Assembly (NCBI GenBank): GCA_021014325.1 | Contig: CM037471.1 | Location: 22,836,818 to 22,900,817 of the forward strand | Direction: 5' to 3' | Source: Plazaster borealis | Lineage: Eukaryota; Echinodermata; Asteroidea; Forcipulatida; Labidiasteridae | DNA: 64,000 bases | Shown: positions 1 through 15,000 of the stretch, in pieces | Numbering within the stretch: position 1 is the stretch's first letter | Layout of the letters: every line of letters starts with the position of its first letter | Position numbers and translations under genes: made by a program | The notes under the pieces: model-generated | Told to the model about the DNA's origin: nothing | The model's database searches: none | Seen by the model: only the letters and a program-made list of their open reading frames with translations

Positions 1-70
1 GGTTGCCGTCAGCAGTACCAGGGCCTCAGGGGGAGGTTAAAGTTTGCCAGGAAGCCTATCTTAATAATCG
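1..70 (+). CDS. KCNQ1: KCNQ1 exon, S2-S3 linker (partial, cut by window start)
   Basis: Reading from base 1 gives [18 protein letters not shown] then PILII, followed by a strong GTAAGT donor at 71. The last base (G70) combines with AT of the next exon to make Asp. Known KCNQ1 proteins have the same GRLRFARKP segment just before S3, so this is the 3' part of the S2-S3 exon. It does not stand out as an ORF because it is only 70 bases and runs off the window. Confidence 0.92.
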
Positions 71-3000
71 GTAAGTGACAAAATTCCTGAGGAAAATATT
101 TCTTAAATGTTGCAGGTTGACATCCTCTCCGTACTGCATATGTTGTCCAAAAATGTTGTTATCTACAAAGTTGAGTAGGCACTAAGTGTTTGCGCTGGAG
201 GCATTTTGCACGGAAACGATTGACCATTTTTGTATATTCTTTGTACCCTCTTAACTTTTGTGATCGATCTTTTCTTGCTGAACCACCGCGGCAGTTTTCC
301 CTTGGGATGTCATTTCTTTAGAGCAATCCATCATTTTCCTCTTGATCATAATGGCCAATTGGTCTTAAATATTAAGTGCGTGGGCCTAGTGATAGACTTT
401 TCAACCTGTGCCCTCACGTCAAGAAGGCTAGGGCCTTGCAGTTCATGAGTAGTAGTTGTTGTTGTTTTTTTTTGTTTTGGGGTGGGGTTTTGGTGTTTTG
501 GGTTTTGGAGGGGGTTTTTTTTTGGGGGGGGGCAATTTGGAGGTCACCAAGTGCAATACATGCAATTTTGTATAGCCTTTGCAAATCTCGCATGTACTTG
601 AATTTCGGGGACTAAGTTGGTCCCAACCATATTGAGTTTTTTGCGTGTGCGCGATTCTGTTTCTTCAAATACTTTGGTTTAACGTGGCTATAAAAAATGA
701 TATCATATTGTCGGGAAAGAAAAATTTAGTCACAAAATATATGAAAGTAAAATAAAGTTAAAAAATCAGTAAAGAAAACCTGCGAATAAGACTTGACCTT
801 CGTTTCCGGTTACTTGTAGACAATCTAGAATTTTGCCCAACTGACGTTCATGTTATCATTAAAGCTATGCAATGGTTGCACAAATTCGAACGTGATTAGC
901 AAATGGGGTTTCTAACAAAATTATCCTAGTCACAATGAAAGTCCATTTACGAACTAATATAATGGGGAAACACCTAATTCCATTTAGGAATTAATAGAAT
1001 GGGGAAACACCTATAATAAGAACCTCCTAAACAAACTAACAGGTCGTTAGCAACGCCAACATTTACATGGCATGTTTGACTGAGTATGGCAACAGTGACT
1101 GTGGTGCCGAGCCAGGTTGAAATCCTATTGGTCAATTAATCCATGTTTGTTTTATTGATGGAAAGCATCGGTCTGTTAATTAACTATTAGTGGAATGTTT
1201 AATGGTGTGTAAAAGCCAGTGGTATTTAAACAGGGCATGGGTAGCTTGGTTAAGTTTTCTGGCTGTTTGTTCATAGTTTATAATCACCAGGTTGACTCTT
1301 CAATTATCTCACTATTTACTCATCAGTGGTTGGTAGAAATACTTTACTTTTTCACTTATTAACTTTTGCTCGTCTGTATTTACCGAGGTGCGAGGTGTTA
1401 GTCAGATGGGAGTCCGGGTGTCTTTTGGAAACCCTGTTTGGGATTTTTTGGCACCATACTTTGTCTTTCTTTCAAGTGTAATACTTGTATGGTTGTGTCT
1501 GAATTAAGCAACTTTGGCTACAATTATGGCTGCTGGCTGCCTATTGTTTGTTTCAATCCTATATAGTTGTAGATATATACCATAAAACTAACCTGTGAAA
1601 ATTTCATTTCAAAAGGTGGTAGCGTTTTTGAGATATTGCCGAAAATCTGGAGCGGTTATGTCCACGCAGGAAGAATAATCTGCATTGGAATACACACTCT
1701 GAGAAGTGTTACGCGTAACGCTTCTCAGATTCAAATGTTTTGGGGGATAAAAAATGATATATTTTTCCATAACCGCAGTACTTCGAAGTGAAAAGTTTCT
1801 TAAAATGCATTATACTATCCATCCAAAGCTGCTGTACTTCTTGCCAAGTAAGTTTTTATTGCCATTAATTATCAGAGTCATTACCAAAAGTGTACGACGC
1901 CTTTAAATGTGAATATCTAGTTTCAAAATGATAAAGTTGGACTTTCGCCTGACAAGGTCACCCTCTTTACCGATGTTGACCAACTTATATTTATCGGGTT
2001 AAGTCACAGCAATCACAACCTTTGAAATGTAAGAAATGTTTGTTCACATCTCTGAAGCGTTTTTAATTACTCGGCAACACTTATTACCAATGCCTCCGTA
2101 ATCAAAACGCTATTAAGAAGGAGTGGTTGGGCTAAATACGATCATTTGACAAGATTCCTTTTGTTGTTGTTGAAGGTTGCTGCCTCCTTGATGAGAGATG
2201 ATTAAATGGACATTGAGTGCTGGACGAGTAATTACATTGGTCACATGTTGTCTCCACTCTTGTTATGTTAGATGGTTTGATGGACGCAAAGAGTGGTACG
2301 ACCTGACAACCCATTCGAATGTTGCTCTGGTTGGTTGTCGGTCGTGCTTTTAAAATATTACTCTTAATTTGACTGGCGTAATCCACTAAATGACCATTTA
2401 ACCATAATTTTTGATCTTGTATAGAGCTACTCTGTCTCTGTCGGTGTTATCCGTGCAGGGCTTCATCATTGCCATTATTGGTATCGAAGGGTGTTCGTTA
2501 CGGATCACTCAAATGGCTGAAGTCACGACTCCCAGAATCTCTGCAGGATGTGTGATGGTTAAGTCTAATATCCGGGAAAGGACTGGGTCCAGCAGAAAGA
2601 ACAGGTTGTCTATTTTGAATTCTCTTGGCCATGTTTGAGCATTACCTGATGGGTAGTTTGGAGACTGATGAAGTGTAGTGGGATACAGCTAAAGGATCCG
2701 TGCCAAAATTCAAACTGAAATTTTTCTGTCCACATTAAAACCGTTGAAAATTGACATCCATTGGCAACACGCGAGTACAAAGTACTGCGTTGTTATAGAG
2801 AATTTAAAACAAGCGGAGTTGTGCAAATAGTTGTGAACAGAGCATCCAGGTCTGGAATAACATGGAGGCCATGACAGGAGAGCTGCCAACTCTCCCCTGA
2901 TTCTGCAGAAAGTTCCCTGAATATAAACCAATCTTTCTATGTTCTGATGATCAAATTTGAAAATCTCCCTGATTATGGAAACTCCTGTTATGTTGAATGC

Positions 3001-6000
3001 AATTCTAAAATCTCCCCAATTGTTGGACAAAATCTTCCCGATTGCAAGATGCAAATGTTGGCGGCTCTTCCCCGGAGGCTGTGGTCTCTGTTGCCCTGGT
3101 CTTGGCCTTGGTGCCCTTTCAAAAGTTTGGCATATACTTTAATATGCTCCAATGGAAGTGCCCTTTGGAAATTGAAAATGGCCTTGCCCTCTTAAAGATG
3201 AAAATTCCAGGCCTGATCATCATGACAAATACACCTCACAATTATTTGTGCTGTTGATTTATTTTCTTTAAAAGTTATCTTTCTTCTGGCATAAACGTTG
3301 GCACAGAACCAAAACAAAACTGTGATAAAAATTGACGCTTCCTGAGATAGAGGGACATACCACACAGCAGGCCGGTTTAGTTTCATCTCAAGTCATTCCA
3401 GAAGATCTTTTTATCTTCTTTAAAGTGAATGAAGTAGCGTCAGCAATCACCCATGTCCCAAGGACAAATCCAGATGCAAAGATGTGTAATAGTCCGGTAA
3501 GAGATCGTCAGATTCAAACCATTATCCACAAACATTTTGTTTCCCTCACGTGAAAAAAAATAGTCAGAGTGTTGTTTCTCAAGGGAGAAGCTGTTATATG
3601 TCAAGCAGAATAAGTATTAAGGAAGAGATTTGATTCAAGTACTCGAGGAGAAAAATTTAGAACAAGTTTTTCTTTTGAATGGGAGATTTTGGGCATCCAG
3701 CGATACTGTATACCGTCATTCATTCACTTACTGTGATTGCTGTTTGGAGTGTTAAATCACACCAATGATGGGGTATTATCCACAAACACTTTGTTTCTCT
3801 TGTGTAAAAAAAAGTCAGAGTGTCATATCTCAAGAGAAAAGCTGTTATATGTCAAGCAGAATAAATATGAAGGAAGAGATTTGATTCAAGCACTCGAGGA
3901 GAAAAATTGAGAACAAGTCTTTCTTTTGATTGTGAGATTTTGGGCAGCCAGCGACACTGTCTTTACCATCATTCATTCACTTAACTGTGATTGCTGTTTG
4001 GATTGTTAAATCACACATAAATGATGGGGTATTAATATTAATAATAATTAGGTTTCTTGACCCGGCTTAGGTTGAATCCAAACCCGAGGGGTTTAAAAGT
4101 ACAACAACCTTTGTTGGGGCTTCGACCCTCAATTTTACGGTTGCAAGCCCTGCAGTGTAACTACTTGACCACACAGTGACATTTCAGAATTATGAACAAA
4201 AATACACATTTTATGAAGCACTCAACTCATTAGGAAAGAACTTCTCCCAGGTACGTTCAATAAGAAGAAAAAATATATGTAGATTTTTATGGCAGTCTTT
4301 TAAAAAGTCAAAACCATATTCCCGAAAAAAAGTGCCATATTTATCTTAATAAAATGAACTGAATATTATCATTTGTTGTAATGGATTAATGGATCACTTC
4401 GGAGGAGCCGTTTCTAATACCTATCACGTCCGCCTCGTAACTGACAGCATGTGGCATGGAATGACTTCATCGGAGACACAAGTATGTCCTTTCTTTCAAT
4501 GCAAGTCCACAATATTGGTAACAAATCACCAATTTAGTTATGCTATGCTTTTAAGGGAACGAGGCAGTATCAAGTTTTCAACTCTAATCTTATCAGCACG
4601 ATTTATAGAGCCACGAGGAACTAATTTAAATTACAGACCTGGAACTACATGGAGTTCACAGAGGTCGACATGAACTCTGTTGCCCCATGTCTTGACCTTG
4701 GTGCCCCATCAGAAGTTCCCCATAGAAAATGGCCTTGCCCTCTCAAAGATGTAACCCCAGGCCTGCTCATAAAGTAAGTCATTTGTGACGTGTCGTGGCA
4801 GAGTGGTTCAGAGCACTAAACTTGTGTTTCTGATCAGCAGAGTGTGGGTCTGAGTCTCCGTCATGACACTTGTATCCTTGAGTAAGATGCTTTACCATAA
4901 TTGCTTTGTCCTTTGGATGGGACATTAAGCCTTAGGTCCCATGTACTAGGATTGATGGTAGTGCATGTAAAAGAACCCATAACACTTATAGTGGAAGAGT
5001 AGGGGTTAACCCCGGTGTTTCTGGTTCACATAGCAAGCACCCTTGGTTACAAGTTTTCCTCAGGCTTGCAAGCTGCAGTGAATAAGTTCACTTATGAGGC
5101 ATCCTTGGTTTTATTACCAGAAATATATAATAATATTAATAATAATAATTTGTTCCGAGTTTGAATGTCCCATTTCAAATGACCTTTGACAGTTTGACAG
5201 TATAAGATGATGCTAGGTTTTTTTTTGGTAAAGTGTGCCGTTATTTTGATACTAAAATTTTCAAGAAACGGAAAACTACCCTGTGAAAATGTCACCAGTC
5301 GGATGCTCAAATCTCACTCAATTTAATTTGCTTGTTTTTTAAATATTAAACAGCATATAAAATAACATGATAAGTACTTTTTTTTATATATACAAATTAC
5401 TTTTGTTATTTTGATAACAGCATATAAAATAACATAATTAGTACTTTTTTATATTCTTTTATTACAATAAAAAAAATTTTTTTTTTAAAGAAATAATGTT
5501 TTTTAAAATGTCCAGTGTTCAATATTTGTTATATTTTTATCTCCAGTATTTAAATCATAGCTATAATATTACTCATTTAATGATTGTTTAAATTGATAAT
5601 GTAGTACACAACATTTTAATTAAATTTGTAAGTATAAATGACACGCTGCAATCATGTGTCAATCAGTATTTGTTTTAGCATCTAAAAAGAATCTCCTTAT
5701 CCAATTCTATTCTCGTCCTGTATCCGGTTAGGCCCCGATGGCTAAATCCCACCCCCGGGGGATTCCAGGAGTCAAGTTGATCCGTACTAAATGACTATTT
5801 TGAAAGAGACAAAAAAACAAGCGCTATGAATTAACGAGCATTGCAGGATGCGGTTGTGGCATCACAGCGTGACAGTCTGCACCAGTTTAATGGATGCACA
5901 CACATCCACGTGTGTAAACACCGGCAATTGTGGACCTGCATTTTTCAACTCTTTGTGATAGCAACCGTGGACCTATTGTCCCTTTTATTGTAGGTCCACG

Positions 6001-9000
6001 GTTTGAATGTGGAAAATCCTATTCCCATCAACACTGTAAAAAAGCACTGTGTGGACATATGTAAGTCCAAATAGTGTTTCAAGTCCCTACATTATGTGGA
6101 CCTCTTTTGTTCTCAGTTCCACACTTCGTATGTGACGTTTAAAGGCACTGAACACAATTGGTATTGTCAAATACCAGTATTCTCACTTGGTGTATCCCAA
6201 CATATGCATAAAATAACAAGCCTGTGAAAATTTGGGCTCAATTGGTCACCGAAGTTGCAAGAAAATTATGAAAGAAAAAACACCCTTGTTGTACAAATTT
6301 GTGTGCTTTCAGATAGGAATAAAAACTTCTTGCAAGAAGTTTTTATTATTTTAGTGAGAAATTACCTCTTTCTGAAAAACTACGTTACTCGTTTCTCACA
6401 ATGTTTTATACTATCAACAGCTCTCCGTTGCTTGTTACCAAGTAATTTTTTATGCTAATATATATTTTGAGTCATTACCAAACGTGTACAGTGCCTTTAA
6501 ACACATTCTCTTGAAGATTCATAGGTCACTAATGATGGGCAATAACCTCTATTGTCCCTGGTCAATTGCCTTGGTGCCCCTTGAAATGTTCCAATAAAAA
6601 TGTACACTTCCTCATAGAGGTGCCCTTTACCAAGGAGAAAATGCCTCGGTGCCCTTGCCCTAACCATAGAGCAACTTGCTCTATGCCCTAACAAAGCATC
6701 AGGCCCATATGTAACAAGATCGTGGCGTTTAAAAAGCAATTGCCCTGCAGGGTCTTTGTGTACATTCTAAGGATGGACATACACAAATTTTCTGCAACCT
6801 CTGCTTTTGAAGCTCAAAAATTTGCTAAGCACAAACGATTAGCAGAGAGAGGTTATATCAACCCTGGAGGAACCTCCATATGTCAATAGACTGCCACAAT
6901 TATGACGGTTTAGGCAGTCCTTGCTTTGATGGCAAATTAATTCATTAATGAGAAATTTTTTGTTGGATTTGGAAACTTTGGCGGTCACAATAATTATGTG
7001 TGTCTGTGCGTGTGTTACCCACCATGAACACACACAGCGCATCATTATTTGAGCATTTCTGATGCATTATGTTCCGCAAATGGTTTGATCAGTAAACCCT
7101 GATCGTCTTCAGAAGAAAGCTGAACCGCGATCTGCAAGCCAATCCCCACCCACGGGATCCTGTTCCAACTTCCCACCTTCGGGACATCCCAGAATAACCC
7201 GCAGTGCTTACACAACCTGCAGCATCTGAGTGTCCAGCTTCCTCCTGAAGACGATCGGAGCAGACTGATCGAAACGTCAAGTAGCTTCACAGCCATTTTT
7301 TTCCTTCCATCGATTCACCACAACTCAAAGAGAGATTTCATGCATCTGTATCAGTACATTGTTTGTTTATGTTGTTATTTATGTAGCCTAAGCTTTGTAA
7401 AGCACTCTGATCTTCGTTGGGTGCTATAAAAATGCATGTATGTATGACATGGTATTACCAGCAGAGTGGGGACAGCAGAACAAAACGGACAATGCTCTCC
7501 TCATATTGGAATTCTTTGTATTTTCATGTCCTCACATTTTTTCATGCACTTTGTCTATAGAGAGTGCTAAGTTAGAGGGACAGAGGAAAGCCCTCACATT
7601 GATAGCAATAAATTGATACATGTATGTACGTATGTACTTACTTGGTGTGTTACCGCAAACCTTACCTAGATGATATACAGACTTTCGAGTCACAGTGTTT
7701 GAGTACACTTTTGTTAATCCTGGCCAACTTGATATGGGCCAACATTTTATTTATTGATTTATTGATTGATTTATTGATTTATTAATTTGGTATTTATTTT
7801 ATTTTTTTAAAGAGAAAATTTGTATACTGTAAGTTTGTTTTTTTAGAAATGGCTGAAAAAATTATAATAATAATAATAATACATCATTGATTTGGGAAAG
7901 TACATTCATTCCTTCCCTCCAGCTTTTACCAAAAATGAAAAAAATGGGAAAAAAATGTAATTGGGAAGACAGATAAATAGATACATATTTCTGATCTATT
8001 TTATTATGTATATGATATGTGCAGAGACTAGCAACACTGCATCTTGATCAAGTTTGGATATAGCTCGGCAAATCCAGAACATACACCCGCAACCCTTAAT
8101 GGATACGCTCCATTTTGACAAACTTGATTGCCGGTGCGATCAGCTGACCCGTGAGGAATAACTCTGTTGTGTGGAACTGTGACACTCTTAGTGATCGGAG
8201 TAATTTTAATATAGGTCAGCCGCATCGTCTAGAGTAGGAGGCAAAAATTGTTGGGATGGATAATTTGACAATTCATCATTCGCAGTTGGCTGGTATTTTA
8301 GTGTTGTTGTCGTTGTTGGGGATATAATTTTGTTTTTTCAGACATGAAATGTATGCCTCCTTTTCAAGTGAAACACTTCACTGTCTGTTTTTTAGGTTTT
8401 TTTTAATAACATTGACTAAGATTATTTGTTTGTAGAGCTGGAATCCCAATGGACAGTGTGTAACATGAGTGGTTTTTGGAAGAGTACATTCATTCCAATC
8501 CTCTATTTATCAAGAAACATATCATAAAGGGAGGGTACATCATTGGTTTTTGGAAGAGTACATTCATTCCAATCCTCTATTTATCAAGAAACATATCATA
8601 AAGGGATGGTACATTATTGGTTACTGGAAGAGTACATTCATTCCAATCCTCTATTTATCAAGAAACATATCATAAAGGGATGGTACATTATTGGTTACTG
8701 GAAGAGTACATTCATTCCAATCCTCTATTTATCAAGAAACATATCATAAAGGGATGGTACATTATTGGTTACTGGAAGAGTACATTCATTCCAATCCTCT
8801 ATTTATCAAGAAACATATCATAAAGGGAGGGTACATCATTGGTTACTGGAATAGTACATTCATTCCAATCCTCTATATTTTCAAGAAACATAGCAAAAAG
8901 GGATGGGAGCATTGGTTATTGGATGAGTACATTCATTCTAATCCTCCAGTTATCATGAAACATATCATAAAGGGATGGTACATTATTGGTTACTGGAAGA

Positions 9001-12000
9001 GTACATTCATTTCAATCCTCTAGTTTTCAAGAAACATATCATAAAGGGATGGCACATCATTGGTTATTGGAAGAGTACATTCATTCCAATCCTCTAGTTA
9101 TCAAGAAACAAACCATAAAGGGATGGCACATCATTGGTGACTGAAAAAGTACATTCATTCAAATCCTTTAGTTCAAGAAACATTGAACAAATATAAAAGC
9201 TTTTTTAGCATAATTCTTTTTGTATCAAATCAATTTTTGTTTAATAAAGATTTAGTGCACGCAAAAGACACATAAGAGTAGGGGTTAACCCTGGTGTTTC
9301 TGGTTCACAGAACAATCACTCTTGTTTACAGGTTTCCTCAGGCTTGCAAGCTACAGTGATTAAGTTTACTTATGAGGCATCCTTGGTTTCATTACCTGAA
9401 ATATATCATCATAAAAAAGGGAATTCTAATCGGCTATTTAGTTGAATTCACAAGAGATTCTGATTGAATGAATCATGATTTCACTGTTTGAGTTTGCGAA
9501 ACCACCATATGTTTTGCAATTGATCCGTTGCAAGTAAAACAAATTTGCCCTCATTTTGGTTCATCATGGTTAATTTAATCTCAGCATGCAACAGTTAAGT
9601 TTATCAAACCATAAGTGAATCAGACATGGACATGTAAATCACAGAGACAGCTGTGGTACAATGATAAAAGACGTCATTGATAATATCCTGACAGGTTGTT
9701 TGTTTTGCATGAGTTTAGTTGTTATCTTAGTTAACCACGTCTTGCATCTTTATCTGCTCTGACACTTTTGCATCATCTGGACGTAATTGTATCCCCGCGG
9801 CAAAAGATACTCAGTCAAAGGAATGGAATTTTTATAAATTCTTTCAGAAATTTGGGCTTGGACGATGTAGCTGTAGTTGATAAAGTATAGTGGCAATATT
9901 TAACTTCTATATGTTGGACTTAATTCATATGAAGAAAAAAATAATAGTGTTGCAATCTGCTTAGCTACCCAAATGACCTATGGTTTAAATGCAACAATTG
10001 ATAATTGTCTCATGTTTCGACCCTAGCAAAGTCTTGCTCGAAAACTTAATTACATATTTTGTTTATACATATTCTGATTCTACGAATACTTAGCTTTATT
10101 TTGGGTTAATGCATTAAATTTATTCTTCTTTTTTTCTAAATGGTAACTGTGTTCATTTTTATGGCATTCCTTGCCTTGTGAGTAAAACTAAACTGTAGCC
10201 AACTTTCTGTGGATATGGCAAGGTTAAAGCACAATTTTCTAGAGTCCTAAGAAGAACCAGCTTTTTCCATTGTAAGCATTTTCTTGAGCTAACTCCTTTT
10301 GCCCATGAAGCCTGGGCAAATCTGGAAAAGATGAAATTTCATTTTGTGGTTTTTCTCTCAAATTTTCTTCCGTCTCAGATTGATAAGGCACTTGTGTTCT
10401 TGAGCAAGATACTATACCATTATTGATTTATTTTTTGGATGGGACATTAGACCATTGGTCAGGTGTACTAGGGTTTGTAGCGCACATACAAGAAGCTAGA
10501 ACACTTATCTGGAAGAGAAGGGGTTAACCCCAGTGTTTCTGGTTCACATAGCAAGCACCCTTGTTTGCAGGTTTCCTCAGGCTTGCAAGCTACAGTAATT
10601 AAGTTCACTTATGAGGCATCCTTGGTTTCATTACCAGAAATATATAATAATAATAGTTACTTAATAATCAGTGAGCCAACATAGTGCTAGATAGCTCAGT
10701 TGGTGGAACGCCGCACATTAATTTGGAGGTTGTTGGTTCAAATCCCGCTCTAGTCAATTTTTCTTTGTTCAACCCCAAATTTGTTCCGCTTAATTAGAAA
10801 TATTGAAACCAACTTCATCTATCTCTTATTCTAATTGAGTGGCCTATTTAGTGACCAACCATTGGTCTGCCATTGGTCCCAGTATAAGTACACTACAACT
10901 TCAAAACATTAAAAGAGATAAATTTAAGAACTCTTAAAATACATCATTCAAAAAATTAGTTTTGAAAAGGCTGTGTCTTCTCATCTGAATATTCAATTTA
11001 GCATCTTCCTTGGTTGCTATGAAGTTTTTTAAAGTAACGCAAGTGCTGTGTGAAGACGGTTTTTCTTGCAACAGGGCATGCCAGCGTTCTGTTTGAACTA
11101 ATCAGTCAGATGTCTTGGTCAGTGCTCCCAACAACTTTCTCGATAAGAGCCCTCCAAATTGCTCGCAGCGATTACATCCACACTCACCGCTCTTGAACTT
11201 GTAACAGACGGATCAGTTTTGCGACCGGGACCAAACGTTAATATGTAAATTTGATTTCTTTATCTGCACCGATAGCCGAGGCCTGTTGAGCAGATCACGC
11301 TTGTCACTGGACCCAGAGGCGTTGCAACAATATACTGAACTACTGTGTCAACCAGCTTAAGATACTGCCGAAATAGCCGCCTCTTTTTGGAATGTATGGA
11401 TTGTGGACAACTGCTCTGTCTCGCTTTAAATCAAATACGGCCATGTTTTCATTATCAAATGTACAATCATGTTTTGGATTCATGTTACAGTATTGAAATC
11501 AGACCTACCAGTATCTGTCTCTTACATCTCACTGTATTTTCCATTTTGGCTTCAAATTTTTTGTTTTACAAAAAGCTACTGCCACTGCCATTTGAAAGAA
11601 ATTATAATTCCTAAGATGTTATCAGATTTAGCCGTGAGGAGTTGCTAAATTTAATTACCGCCAAAAAAATCAGCCAATCAAACCCTAAGGGTGAAATACA
11701 TATGTACAAGTGACGTCTTCTGCAACAAACGCTTTAACCCTTTGACACTTTTGAATGCACTTTTCTTAATGTACATGTAGGTGATTGTGGGAATTAATCA
11801 TGTACATGGACCTCTAGGGGGGCTGGTAGACGTCACGCACACCAGTGTGAAAAATGGTTTTCTCAATGATTAGATTAACCTGGTTGGATTAGTGCCCCCA
11901 GTAGAGATATTAACGGAGAGGGTCCGGTGGGCTGGTAAGTGGTCAAAATGGCCGGTTAAACCTGGGGGTGTAATCAAGGCCGAACGTTTTAAAAGAGATC

Positions 12001-15000
12001 CATAAAAATAAAGCTCTTTTGGAGCAGGATGTTCGTATGAGATGTACGGTTGTCATGCTTCGTGTCTTTACTCTGTCGTATGAAAATTTTATTGAAATAA
12101 ATGCTTACAAATTTTACGGAAACAGGTATTGGTTGGTGACAGTGTTAGAGTTTTGTGATTTCTTGGAAAGCCCCTGTGCAATTTGTTTCTACTGTAATGA
12201 AATTTTTAGGGTAAGATATATCAAATGTTTTGGTTTAGCGACTAAAATATACAAATCTATCGGACAGTTTCTTTTCAAGTATTATTAATTTGATTTCTTG
12301 TTTTATTCCACAATAGGAATATACCACCATAACCTTTAGGGAGGTTTACAGTAATAAAAAAAAAGGTTGCATCCCCTTAAGGTGAACCCCTGGCTGCCGC
12401 TTCCCAGGTTGTATCGTAAACTTGGGTGTGATCCCTGGCTACACTGCAGCTTGTATGGCTTCTGACTGGCACCCCTGAACAAAGATATTGACAAAATAGG
12501 GAGTCCACTAACATAGGGTCTAGATAGCTCAGTTGGTAGAGTGCCGGCGCGTTAAACCGGAAGTCGTTGGTTCGAATCCCGCTCTAGTCAATTTTGTCTT
12601 TGTTCAACTCAAAATTAATATTTTAAATAATACAAATGAAGTACACATCATAACAGAGATGATACCTCAAAGCATTCATCAAATTTTGTTGGTATGAATT
12701 TCCTGATCTAAAGGCAAAATTATCGAGAAAGATACAATAAAAGTCACCTGTGAAAGTTTCAGTTCAATAAAGTTTCTACTTGTTGAGAAAACAGCAAAAA
12801 ACTGTCACAGTATCTTCATCAAGAACGTTATAACCAGCCACGTTTAGCGAGGTGACAGCGGGTACCAACTGTATCTCTGAACATATTGAGGGCAGCATTC
12901 AAATGGACACCATGCAAATTTCAAAAGGTCGCCTACAGACGATCTTTTGAGCTTCAAATTTTTCAACATACTGTTATTGATTTCTTATCAACAGAGGGAC
13001 TTCAGAGGAAATTATTTCACAGGATGCTTACTACCATTAATCATCTTTATAACAAGCAGACTTTCGGATAAAAATTACACATTTCTGTGGGTAAAATGTT
13101 TAACTCTGACTTTTGTGTAGATCAAAAAAACAATTCTTGTGTTTCACCTGTTAATATGATCATTACATAATTTACAATTTTACTTTTAACTCCATTAATT
13201 TGCATGACATGAGTACTTTTTAATGCAGAGATTGAGAGTTTCATAAATAATATTTTTATTAAGATGGAAGTGAAAGCATTTTTATTAATTATTTGTGACC
13301 ATTTTAAGTTATTCATAACCACTTTTATAACACTGCTGTCCACTTAGCATAATTGCTGTGTACTATGATCTAGTACCCAATCTCCCAGTTGTCATATATA
13401 GCTATTAAATTTACAACAGCTATGCATCACCTTATCACCATTATAACGTAGTGCTGGCAACTTGGCGTAATTACCATGTAGCATAATCTAGTACCCATTC
13501 TCCCAATTGTCATATATAGCTATCAATCTCACAAAAGCTATGCACCACCTTATCACAATTTTGTCACGTTTAATATTTTCATTTTGTGTTTTGTGAAGAT
13601 TGGTTAACCAGGGATCTTGTTCCTTCCCCCCATCAGTCAATAGATATGAGAACGTGCTCGGACCTCTTCCGAGTTATTAATCTAACCTGACTGGTAACCA
13701 AAGCTGGGCGCCGTGATAATAAATGAGAGAATGTCCATCGGATGACACTGTAATCTGATCCGGAGGAACTAGCTTTTGTTCGGAAGTCCTTCTTCGTTGA
13801 AATATGATGCCAAGCTAATATTGACTTTGGGCTTACAGCATAGGGCAGGCATTAATTATGCTCGGGCAGACCTAGGGTTGAAATTGGGGTGGTTGACTCT
13901 GAAGATGTTGGTATTTTGTTTTGGTTGTTACATCTGGAGGGTTGGACTGGGTCAATGAAACAGCTCTATAACAGGGGGTGTGCATCCTGAAGGGCGGATC
14001 GCTGAAAACTTCTTGTCGCAATAAGCCATTTGTGAGTTAGATGTGAATAATGTCTTGTACAATGACTTGCCACAAGTGAACACTTCAATTTGAATTCCTC
14101 AGACTATAGAGACAGGTGCTATGTCACATGATTCGGGGCAAGCTTTTGCATAGTTTGTAAGAGACGGTGAACACCCATACACACTTTTGAATGAATGTGT
14201 ATGGTATCAGAGTTTGCCCATCTGGAGGTTGCTATACAAAAGCTTGCCCGAACCATTTGACATAGCAACTGTGCCTACAGCCTGAAGAATTCCAATTTAG
14301 GTGGCAACTTGTGACTAAGCAAGTCAATGTACCAGACAGTTTTCAAATCTAACTCGAAAAATGGCTTGTTCCGACAAGAGGTTTTTTAGCAATCCACCCT
14401 TATTGGATTTCACCTTTGAAAGATTACTTGGTGTCAAGTTCAATCGAGGATGTCGTATCTTCCTCTTTCACACTGTTAAGAGTTAAAAGTTCTATGTGAG
14501 TTATTGTAGACATAAGTGATTTTAACCACGAGTGTTGTGTTGTGAGTGAACACAGAGTTTGAAGAGCGCAGCAATTTGATTCATTTTATAACGACCTTTG
14601 AAGACAACCATGTCTACACAATATGTTGCCTTGTGATGTGCTTTTACTTTTTAGATAATTGGAAATAGGATCTGTTACCCCCCCCCCATTAAAACGAGCA
14701 TGTCACCGCTCACAGTATTATGTTATATAAGATAGCAGCCAAGTATTTAAACATGGAAGCAAACAAAACTAAAAGTAGGATAAAAAGTAAGAAGAAAACA
14801 AATTATCTTATCATCGGCTCAGTGCAACAAGGTCATTAATGGGGGACTTTTGGGATGCTAGGTGGCAGCAGACTAACCAGGTAAATCCATTGTTCTCGGT
14901 AATGTGCGCATGCTCAGAACTACTTAAACAATGGAAAATTACCTGGTAAGTCTGCTGCCACCTGTCGTTCCAAAGTCTCCTATTGCAATTTCATTTTCGT

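Noticed and set aside
8463..9186. Regularly spaced repeats that could look like a CRISPR array
   Set aside because: The whole 74-bp unit is repeated head to tail with no variable spacers, and this is animal intron DNA.
12518..12592. Functional tRNA gene
   Set aside because: A and B boxes are present, but the anticodon stem-loop is irregular and the same text recurs as part of a longer dispersed SINE.
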